This document shows, piece after piece, positions 1 to 4,814 of a stretch of DNA of 7,534 nt. Numbering within the stretch: the stretch's first letter is position 1; every line of letters begins with the position of its first letter. A program made the translations under genes and the position numbers. The stretch comes from Nitrospira sp. (GTDB taxonomy: Bacteria; Nitrospirota; Nitrospiria; Nitrospirales; Nitrospiraceae). A model generated the notes under the pieces. The model made no database searches. It was not told the origin of the DNA and was given only the letters and a program-made list of their open reading frames with translations. The stretch is taken from assembly GCA_015904045.1 (NCBI GenBank), contig JABMDG010000236.1:1-7534 (forward strand), given 5' to 3'.

Positions 1-62
1 GCCGTCACCAGGAGTCCGGCGAGAATCAGTGTCGAGAACGAAACAGAAGTTTTCGCCATCAT
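1..62 (-). CDS. Start of an exported protein gene (partial, cut by the left edge)
   Basis: Only the first 20 codons are present. They read MMAKTSVSFSTLILAGLLVT: a short basic n-region with one lysine, then an unbroken hydrophobic stretch, which is the look of a Sec signal peptide or a first membrane helix. Two ATG codons are adjacent (60-62 and 57-59) and either could be used. No good Shine-Dalgarno precedes them. The stop codon of the transpeptidase gene lies 7 bases upstream, so translational coupling is plausible. The tight spacing and shared strand make it the probable third gene of the envelope operon. No lipobox is reached before the edge, so a lipoprotein can be neither shown nor excluded. 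The product family cannot be named from this fragment. Confidence 0.6.
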   Translation of the reverse strand, partial: MMAKTSVSFSTLILAGLLVT

Positions 63-69
63 CGTCAGA

Positions 70-1206
70 TCACAGGTCTGCGTTGTGGTCGCCCAATTGT
101 GCCAAGGCGTTCGCTACGGGGTTCTCTCCGGTCAATGCCCCGACGATTGTCACCGGTGTGCCGATGGAAACCTGCGCGAATAGGGCGGCCATGTCGGCAT
201 TGTCGAGCATGATGCACCCCAGCGTTTGGGCCATGAGCTCGTTCTCTCTGCCGTGAATTTCGATTTGGCCACCAATGCGACTGGTCGGGGTAATCGTTCC
301 AGACTTTTGGGCCAAGCGAAATCGCCAGCGGTCCTCTGCATTCGGGTAATCCAAAACGAGCGCGCGGTAGAACTGCGTCTGCCCCGCGCCGCGCAGGTCG
401 GTGACTCGGTACCGGCCTTCCGGTGTCGCTCCGTCCCCTTGGAATCGCTTCGCCCTGATGCCGTTAAACCCCAACCGCACGGGGTATGATAACACTTTGC
501 GCCCGTTCTTGTAGAGGGTCAGTTCCCGCTCCGCCTTACTGACGAGAATTGCGGTGGACTGGTGTGTTCGTGACCAATCTACCGTCTGTTTGGCGATGGC
601 CTGCCATGAGGTGATCTGTCGATGGTCGGCGTACCGACCCAGTTCTTGGGTCAATGCCGCTGTCTGGGCCGCAAGGGCGTGGCTCGCTTGCTCGGCGGTA
701 TGAATGGCTCTCGCGTAGTCTTTCTGGTCGAAGAAGGAGCGAGCTTGTTTAAGCAGCAAGTCTGTGTGTACAGGTTTGCCTCCCAGCGCAATGCGTCCCT
801 CGATTGAGTCAACATGTGAGGTGATCGAAAGAAACCGTGCCTCCAGGCGGCCGAGCGCCGACTCTGCTTGCTGCCGTTGAGCAGCCTGCCGACGATTCAG
901 CTTGGAAACAGTGCTCCACCCCTCGCCATGGAGCTGCCGGAGTTCGTTTTCAAGCTCGTTCGATTCCCAGGGCCAACGGATCAGATCGTCGTCGGTCTGG
1001 ACACGGGCTTTGAGGGACACCCACTGTCTTGCAAAGCGGGTATAGTCCTCCGGAGCGGCTTCCGGCGCCCGTAATGCGACTAAATCCTGATCAATAGCTT
1101 CAATCTCGGCAATCAGGTCCGGCGGTACGGCGGGCACACATCCGGCCAGCAGCAGGATGCAGATGCCCCCAGCCATCCATGTTCGAATCGTGAGTCTTGT
1201 AGCCAC
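70..1206 (-). CDS. Lipoprotein L,D-transpeptidase (YkuD domain)
   Basis: A 378-residue exported protein. Residues 1-23 form a lipoprotein signal (Arg4 and Arg8, a hydrophobic core, lipobox LLAGC with lipidated Cys23). Val follows the cysteine, so by the E. coli +2 rule it would go to the outer membrane. Residues about 30-215 are helical and charged, with a TPR-like stretch near 155-180. Residues about 218-356 are the YkuD catalytic domain, with GDGATPEGRYRV at 257-268, the His318-Gly319 pair, and the catalytic-type motif Thr328-Leu-Gly-Cys331. The family makes 3-3 cross-links in peptidoglycan or attaches proteins to it; some relatives (YafK/DpaA) instead cut such links. The motif is TLGCIML, not the more usual S-H-G-C-I-R-M, so the exact reaction is open. 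The start is GTG, with AAGG at 1219-1222 twelve bases upstream. A later in-frame ATG (1174-1176) would delete the basic n-region and is less likely. The gene lies 18 bases downstream of the helical lipoprotein gene. Confidence 0.88.
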   Translation of the reverse strand: MATRLTIRTWMAGGICILLLAGCVPAVPPDLIAEIEAIDQDLVALRAPEAAPEDYTRFARQWVSLKARVQTDDDLIRWPWESNELENELRQLHGEGWSTVSKLNRRQAAQRQQAESALGRLEARFLSITSHVDSIEGRIALGGKPVHTDLLLKQARSFFDQKDYARAIHTAEQASHALAAQTAALTQELGRYADHRQITSWQAIAKQTVDWSRTHQSTAILVSKAERELTLYKNGRKVLSYPVRLGFNGIRAKRFQGDGATPEGRYRVTDLRGAGQTQFYRALVLDYPNAEDRWRFRLAQKSGTITPTSRIGGQIEIHGRENELMAQTLGCIMLDNADMAALFAQVSIGTPVTIVGALTGENPVANALAQLGDHNADL

Positions 1207-1224
1207 GCGGACATTCTACCTTAA

Positions 1225-1839
1225 CTACTTCTTGGAGGCAGAGGACTTTCGTTTTCCGACCTTGGCTAGCGCGCTCTGAATTTCAGCTGATACAGCCTGG
1301 CTCTTCTCGTGAATCGCTCTGGCCTGACTCTGTGCGGCCGGATAATCCTCTCTGTCGATCGACGTCTGAATCTGATTGAGTGACGCCTTCAGAGTTTCCA
1401 CATCCATCTTGATGGCCTCGAGCGCCGCCCGATCTTTGCCGACCGGCGCCTTTCCGACCAGTGCCAGGGTTGAGTTCACCGCTTCTTGGGCGACTTGCTG
1501 AGCCTGCAACGCCGCTGCTTTGGCCTCGTCTTTCTTCTTCACCGCGTCGGTCCGGACACGTTCACCTTCGGTCTTAGCAGCGGAGGCAAGCTGTTCGACC
1601 TTACCGTAGTCCCGAAAGAGCGCAAGCTTTCCATCCTGCTCGCTCACTTCCTTTCTCATAGCCGTCAGGCTGCCTTCCAGCTTCGCGTATTCTTCCGCGC
1701 TGTAGGTGGCTGCGCCACTCTGTTGCGCCTCTTTGAGGGCCTTCTCAGCCGCTTCGATTTGTTCTGAAGGCGGTTTGGCGCATCCGACTGCCAAGAGGAT
1801 GACCAGAGATAAGGGTACAGTGATCAGTCTAAACTGCAT
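1225..1839 (-). CDS. Helical coiled-coil lipoprotein, DUF4398-like, lysine-rich C-terminus
   Basis: A 204-residue lipoprotein. The signal has Arg4, a hydrophobic core, and lipobox LAVGC with Cys20, the only cysteine. Ala-Lys follow it, which predicts the outer membrane by the E. coli +2 rule. The mature part is almost entirely Ala/Glu/Lys/Gln-rich and should be alpha-helical, probably coiled coil. The segment IEAAEKALKEAQQSGA followed by a YSAEEYAKLEGSL segment resembles DUF4398 proteins, whose function is not settled. A second motif, SIDREDYPAA, recurs in related form in the neighbouring transpeptidase. The last residues are KRKSSASKK, a basic tail ending in lysine. I chose the ATG at 1837-1839 because GGAGGA (1846-1851) lies 6 bases before it. 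The in-frame ATG at 1861-1863 lies upstream of that site and would put eight polar residues before the signal. First gene of the leftward operon. It might tether the outer membrane to peptidoglycan; that is inference. Confidence 0.8.
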   Translation of the reverse strand: MQFRLITVPLSLVILLAVGCAKPPSEQIEAAEKALKEAQQSGAATYSAEEYAKLEGSLTAMRKEVSEQDGKLALFRDYGKVEQLASAAKTEGERVRTDAVKKKDEAKAAALQAQQVAQEAVNSTLALVGKAPVGKDRAALEAIKMDVETLKASLNQIQTSIDREDYPAAQSQARAIHEKSQAVSAEIQSALAKVGKRKSSASKK

Positions 1840-1845
1840 TGTGAG

Positions 1846-1851
1846 TCCTCC
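1846..1851 (-). promoter_or_regulatory. Strong ribosome binding site deciding the lipoprotein start
   Basis: On the minus strand this reads GGAGGA, six bases before the ATG at 1837-1839. It is a near-ideal Shine-Dalgarno match and argues against the longer reading from the ATG at 1861-1863. Confidence 0.8.
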
Positions 1852-1926
1852 ATAACGATTCATTGTGGTCGCGCATCAAGAACTACGCATCGGTAATGGG
1901 AAAACTTAAGTACGAAAGCAAACTCG

Positions 1927-1950
1927 ATGCCAGAGAATATCCGGCATTCT
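1927..1950. repeat. Two overlapping inverted repeats near the leftward promoter (possible operator)
   Basis: ATGCC (1927-1931) and GGCAT (1943-1947) form a 5-base inverted repeat around 11 bases. Overlapping it, AGAAT (1934-1938) and ATTCT (1946-1950) form a second one around 7 bases. Together they cover the putative -10 box and start point of the leftward promoter, where a repressor would act. The arms are short and could be chance; no regulator family is recognised. Confidence 0.25.
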
Positions 1951-1975
1951 ATTCAAAAGGGACTCAATATTTTAA
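1946..1975 (-). promoter_or_regulatory. Candidate leftward promoter for the lipoprotein operon
   Basis: On the minus strand a -35-like TTAAAA (1970-1975, 4 of 6 matches) is followed after 18 bases by TAGAAT (1946-1951, 5 of 6 matches to TATAAT). It would start transcription near 1939 and give a leader of about 100 bases before the lipoprotein ATG. The match is moderate, the area is AT-rich, and chance hits are likely, so this is only a candidate. Confidence 0.3.
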
Positions 1976-2103
1976 GTCTTTGTGATTCGTGATTCCAATA
2001 TGAATTTTGAAACTCTGTGGCGATCTAGTGTTGAAAGGGCAAAAGTGCCTCAAACACGAGAAGAGTCCAATGTGCCCGATCAAGATAGAGGAGGGCCAGC
2101 AAA

Positions 2104-2132
2104 TTGACAGGCTGTCATACCCCCCCTATAAT
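2104..2132 (+). promoter_or_regulatory. Consensus-perfect sigma-70 promoter of rpmH
   Basis: TTGACA at 2104-2109 and TATAAT at 2127-2132 are separated by exactly 17 bases, so both boxes match the housekeeping consensus at all 12 positions and at the optimal spacing. Transcription would start near 2138-2140, leaving a leader of about 38-40 bases before the rpmH GTG. Such a strong promoter suits a ribosomal protein gene and probably drives at least rpmH-rnpA, and perhaps the whole rightward cluster, since I saw no other convincing promoter down to mnmG. The spacer ends in seven C bases (2120-2126), and the -35 box lies inside a palindrome. Confidence 0.85.
2105..2117. repeat. Perfect 13-base palindrome over the rpmH -35 box (candidate operator)
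   Basis: TGACAG-G-CTGTCA is a perfect 6-1-6 inverted repeat. Its left arm covers five of the six bases of the -35 box and its right arm lies in the spacer. A dimeric repressor bound here would block sigma contact. The position is what makes it suggestive; no regulator is known to me for this motif, and part of the symmetry is forced by the TTGACA consensus itself. Confidence 0.4.
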
Positions 2133-2165
2133 GCACCGTTCTGGTGGGATTGGATCATTTCTTGT

Positions 2166-2171
2166 GGGAGG
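2166..2171 (+). promoter_or_regulatory. Ribosome binding site of rpmH
   Basis: GGGAGG lies six bases before the GTG at 2178. It confirms that non-ATG codon as the rpmH start. Confidence 0.8.
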
Positions 2172-2177
2172 CATACC

Positions 2178-2315
2178 GTGTCATTTACGTATCAACAGCC
2201 GTCGAACTTAAAAAAGAAACGCGAGCACGGGTTCCGAAAACGTATGAGCACCAAGAATGGACGCCGGGTCTTAGCTCGCCGGCGAGCCAAAGGGCGTGCG
2301 CGGTTGACGGTTTAA
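2178..2315 (+). CDS. rpmH: 50S ribosomal protein L34
   Basis: A 45-residue, very basic protein of the large ribosomal subunit, where L34 contacts 23S rRNA. The family signature is plain: [20 protein letters not shown], then the STKNGRRVL segment, then [13 protein letters not shown]. The length is normal for the family (about 44-47). The start is GTG, supported by the strong ribosome binding site and by agreement with the family N-terminus; the longer frame from 2007 has neither. It is the first gene of the conserved rpmH-rnpA-yidD-yidC cluster, under a consensus-perfect promoter. The stop is followed by 123 bases before rnpA, with no clear terminator. Confidence 0.96.
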   Translation: MSFTYQQPSNLKKKREHGFRKRMSTKNGRRVLARRRAKGRARLTV

Positions 2316-2438
2316 CCCATCAGGCCGACACTCCGACCGTTTTCAATGCGCCTTCCGGTGTCGTTTTGCTGCCTTGGGATTGCTTCCACCTGATATGAGC
2401 GTTCGCTCCTGGGGCCAAGGACAAAGGGCTGCTATAGG
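2316..2438 (+). other. rpmH-rnpA spacer with small hairpins
   Basis: 123 bases without a gene or a clear promoter. A short hairpin, GAGC-GTTC-GCTC (2397-2408), lies 30 bases before rnpA, and ATCAGG (2319-2324) can pair at distance with CCTGAT (2389-2394). There is no T run, so this is not an intrinsic terminator. It could be an RNA processing or attenuation element that separates rpmH expression from rnpA; that is speculative. Confidence 0.3.
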
Positions 2439-2819
2439 ATGGCGGTCTTTTCGGTGATGTCAAAGCTCCAAAAGAAGCCGACCATCTTCTTACGGACCAG
2501 CCGGGACATTGAAACGGTCAAACGCCATGGGCGGCGGATGTCAACGGCACTGTTCAATCTGTTGGCCTATAGGATGGATGACGCGCCCAGCCGCGTCGGG
2601 ATCATAGTGGGTAAACGGTTCGGTGATGCGGTTCGGCGAAATCGCGCCAAGCGGGTATTTCGCGAGTTGGTAAGGCAGGTGCACCGGGATTTGGTTCCTG
2701 GTCAGGCTCTTCTCGTGTTTCCAAAACGAGAAGCGATGGCTCAACCTCACGCAACACTGAAACAGGTGTGGGAGACCTCGTTGAACCGCGGCCATCTTCT
2801 GCGTCCCAGGTCAGGTTGA
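2439..2819 (+). CDS. rnpA: Ribonuclease P protein component
   Basis: A 126-residue basic protein subunit of RNase P. It binds the catalytic RNA and helps it remove 5' leaders from precursor tRNAs in the cytoplasm. The family motif is present in full: SRVGIIVGKRFGDAVRRNR followed by AKRVFRELVRQ, which includes the RNR/KR segment that contacts the RNA. The N-terminal part (FLRTSRDIETVKRHGRR) matches the usual start of the fold. ATG 2439 has only a weak, distant site, AAAGGG (2423-2428, ten bases away). The in-frame ATG at 2457 has none. Its stop is one base before the yidD ATG, so the two are probably translated in a coupled way. Confidence 0.95.
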   Translation: MAVFSVMSKLQKKPTIFLRTSRDIETVKRHGRRMSTALFNLLAYRMDDAPSRVGIIVGKRFGDAVRRNRAKRVFRELVRQVHRDLVPGQALLVFPKREAMAQPHATLKQVWETSLNRGHLLRPRSG

Positions 2820-2820
2820 G

Positions 2821-3030
2821 ATGCGGCATCTCTGTGTGTGGCTCATTCATGGATACCGTTTCATGATTTCCCCGATGTTCGGGCGTGTCTGCCGATTTGA
2901 GCCGACGTGTTCGCAGTACGCGCTGGATGCCATTTCACGATACGGGGCATGGCAAGGACTCGGCCTGTCGTTGGTCCGTCTTCTGAAGTGTCATCCCTTC
3001 CATCCGGGGGGAGAAGACCCGGTGAAGTAA
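2821..3030 (+). CDS. yidD: Membrane protein insertion efficiency factor YidD
   Basis: A 69-residue member of the YidD (UPF0161) family, small membrane-associated proteins that help YidC insert membrane proteins. The signature is clear: SPMFGRVCRFEPTCSQYA, then the AISRYGAWQGLGL segment, then KCHPFHPGGEDPV. The family's conserved cysteines are all present: CRF, PTCS and KCHP. The N-terminal stretch (LCVWLIHGYRFMISP) is amphipathic, fitting peripheral attachment to the inner membrane. It starts one base after the rnpA stop (TGA-G-ATG) and has no strong ribosome binding site of its own, so coupling to rnpA is likely. yidC follows 35-38 bases on. Confidence 0.94.
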   Translation: MRHLCVWLIHGYRFMISPMFGRVCRFEPTCSQYALDAISRYGAWQGLGLSLVRLLKCHPFHPGGEDPVK

Positions 3031-3068
3031 GCCGGTATCGGTCTTAACGAAAGCATGTCGTTCGTATG

Positions 3069-4754
3069 ATGGAAAAGCGCGTTATCATATTTCTGGTCCT
3101 CTCGCTCACGATTATCTTTGGGTATGAGTACCTGCTCAAGGAACTGGGGTTGCTTCCTGAGCAACCAGTGTCCACGGAGTCGGCGCCTTCTTCGACCAGC
3201 CAGCCGGTTGTACCTCCGCCATCGGCGGCGACTGCCAAGAATACTCCATCAGGCACCCCCAACTCCTCGGCCAGTGGATCCAATGAACGTACGTCGTTTC
3301 GGGATTCGGCGAAATCAGCGGCGGAAATTGTCGAGGTGGATACGGCCCTGTACCATGCCAAGTTTTCATCTCGTGGGGCGGTCCTGACGAATTGGGAACT
3401 CAAGCGCTATCGGGGGAGTTCGGATGAACGCCCCGCCGTCGAACTTGTCCGGCAAGGGGGAAAGTTTTCCGGGCCGTTGACGGTCATGACCGATGACTCA
3501 GATCTGACCAAGGAACTGAGTGAGGCGGTCTATCGTGTCGAGAAGGGTTTCACGACCCTGGATGATACCCAGCCTACTGGTCACGTCACCTTTGTCTACG
3601 AAAGTACGGCGGCAGGGGTGCGGATTGAGAAGCAGCTGACGTTCCATGCAGACAGTTACCTCGTGGACGTGGCCTTGAAGTCGACCGGTCTTGCCGGATC
3701 GGTGAGAGTGGGAGTGGGCACGAACTTTGGCATCGTGGAATGGGGAGAAGGGTTCATTGGTTCGGTCGGACCCGCTTCCCGTGTCGATGACAAGATTGAG
3801 AAGGAGGTGCCGGACTCCGAGGTCGAGCGCAAGGGGGCCGTCAAATGGGGTGGCTTGCAGGACAAGTATTTTATGTCTGTCCTCATTCCCAAAGAGGGCT
3901 CGGGTGTCGTGACGAGAAAGGAAGGCGACAAGCTGGTCTCTACGGCAGTCCGTATGCCGGTTGATCCCGCTGGGTCACCGATCACATTCCAGCTCTTCGC
4001 CGGTCCGAAGGAATATGACACCCTTGAGAGCTTGGGGATTGGATTGGAGGATACGATCGACTTCGGCTGGTTCTTGTTTGGGAGCTGGGACACCGTCAGG
4101 GCCGTAGCCAAACCGATATTTTCTGTGCTCCGCTCAATCAATGAATATACACATAACTACGGAGTCACGATCATTCTGTTGACCGTGGGGATCAAGCTGC
4201 TGTTCATCCCCTTGCAGTACAAGAGTTACAAGTCGATGAAACAGATGCAGGAAATACAGCCGAAGGTGTTGGCGCTGCAGGAGAAGTTCAAAGACGATCG
4301 AGAACGTCTGAACAAGGAGCTCATCAAGGTCTATCGGGATAATAAAGTGAATCCGGTGGGGGGCTGCCTGCCGATGGTGTTGCAGATGCCTGTCTTCGTG
4401 GCGCTTTTCAACATCCTGTACATGACGATCGATTTGCGCCAGGCGCCGCTGGGCCTCTGGATTAAGGATCTATCCGTCCAGGATCCATACTACATTCTGC
4501 CGATCATCATGGGGGTCAGCATGCTGATCATGCAGAAGATCCAGCCCACCACTATGGATCCAGCCCAGGCGAAAATCATGCTGCTGCTCCCGGCCTTGAT
4601 GACATTCCTGTTTATCAATTTTCCGGCCGGGTTGGTATTGTATTGGTTGACAAATAACGTGTTGAGCATAGGGCAGCAACTCGCCACCGATCGGCTCATC
4701 TTCCGCAATCGTCGGCCACAGCCAGCTGCTGAAGAGGCTGAGAAAAGTTCGTAG
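3069..4754 (+). CDS. yidC: Membrane protein insertase YidC
   Basis: An inner-membrane insertase of 561 residues that folds and inserts membrane proteins alone or with SecYEG. Residues 4-22 form the N-terminal membrane helix. A Pro/Ser/Thr-rich linker (about 30-75) leads to the periplasmic domain (about 85-335). The conserved 60KD_IMP domain follows (about 350-545): a hydrophobic helix with GVTIILLTVGIKLLFIPL, a charged cytoplasmic hairpin, NPVGGCLPMVLQMPVFVALF, LRQAPLGLWIKDLSVQDPYY and FPAGLVLYWLTNN. The large periplasmic domain is typical of diderms. In the first core helix Lys376 sits where E. coli has Arg366. ATG occurs twice in a row (3066 and 3069). I prefer the second because MEKRV matches the family start. 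Neither has a good Shine-Dalgarno. A four-codon frame at 3055-3069 ends on the start codon. Confidence 0.95.
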   Translation: MEKRVIIFLVLSLTIIFGYEYLLKELGLLPEQPVSTESAPSSTSQPVVPPPSAATAKNTPSGTPNSSASGSNERTSFRDSAKSAAEIVEVDTALYHAKFSSRGAVLTNWELKRYRGSSDERPAVELVRQGGKFSGPLTVMTDDSDLTKELSEAVYRVEKGFTTLDDTQPTGHVTFVYESTAAGVRIEKQLTFHADSYLVDVALKSTGLAGSVRVGVGTNFGIVEWGEGFIGSVGPASRVDDKIEKEVPDSEVERKGAVKWGGLQDKYFMSVLIPKEGSGVVTRKEGDKLVSTAVRMPVDPAGSPITFQLFAGPKEYDTLESLGIGLEDTIDFGWFLFGSWDTVRAVAKPIFSVLRSINEYTHNYGVTIILLTVGIKLLFIPLQYKSYKSMKQMQEIQPKVLALQEKFKDDRERLNKELIKVYRDNKVNPVGGCLPMVLQMPVFVALFNILYMTIDLRQAPLGLWIKDLSVQDPYYILPIIMGVSMLIMQKIQPTTMDPAQAKIMLLLPALMTFLFINFPAGLVLYWLTNNVLSIGQQLATDRLIFRNRRPQPAAEEAEKSS

Positions 4755-4789
4755 ACCTGCGCGCCAGGGACGTGTCGGGTGGGGCCGGC

Positions 4790-4804
4790 CGCCGCGGCAC
4801 GGCG
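4790..4804 (+). repeat. GC-rich hairpin before mnmE
   Basis: CGCCG-CGGCA-CGGCG can form a five-pair all-GC stem with a five-base loop, ten bases before the ATG at 4815. It lies in an unbroken stretch of G and C that contains two adjacent 8-base palindromes, GGCCGGCC (4783-4790) and GCCGCGGC (4791-4798). No T run follows, so it is not an intrinsic terminator. If translation starts at the ATG it would sit in the leader; if it starts at GTG 4779 it would be coding. Confidence 0.35.
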
Positions 4805-4814
4805 TGTCATCGCT

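Larger units (their letters stand above)
1840..2177. other. Divergent intergenic region
   Basis: 338 bases between the leftward lipoprotein operon and rpmH. No coding region here convinces me: the plus-strand frame that opens at 2007 simply runs into rpmH and lacks a ribosome binding site. The left half (about 1890-2010) is visibly richer in A and T than its surroundings and holds the leftward promoter candidate. A perfect tandem heptamer, GTGATTC twice, lies at 1982-1995. An imperfect hairpin lies at 2028-2057 (GTGTTGA against TCAAACAC with one bulged A, plus an inner GGC/GCC). An AGGAGG-like string near 2090 has no start codon at useful distance. The rightward promoter is at 2104-2132. I saw no match to the DnaA box TTATCCACA or close variants, and no tRNA. 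Confidence 0.7.

Noticed and set aside
1840..1863. An eight-residue longer start for the small lipoprotein (ATG at 1861-1863)
   Set aside because: GGAGGA lies inside this extension, six bases before the ATG at 1837-1839, and the shorter form gives a standard lipoprotein signal.
1890..2010. Replication origin in the AT-richer intergenic part next to rpmH
   Set aside because: No TTATCCACA-like boxes or AT-rich repeat array were found on either strand, and dnaA is not present here.
2028..2057. Hairpin GTGTTGA/TCAAACAC as an intrinsic terminator
   Set aside because: It is bulged, has no T run on either strand, and no gene ends upstream of it.
2089..2104. AGGAGG-like site followed by TTG as the start of a small gene
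   Set aside because: It lies upstream of the mapped promoter boxes, the TTG is the -35 box itself, and the resulting frame has no protein-like features.
2007..2177. A plus-strand frame extending rpmH upstream by 57 codons
   Set aside because: It has no ribosome binding site, begins upstream of the consensus promoter, and its residues do not belong to L34. GTG 2178 has a strong ribosome binding site and the family N-terminus.
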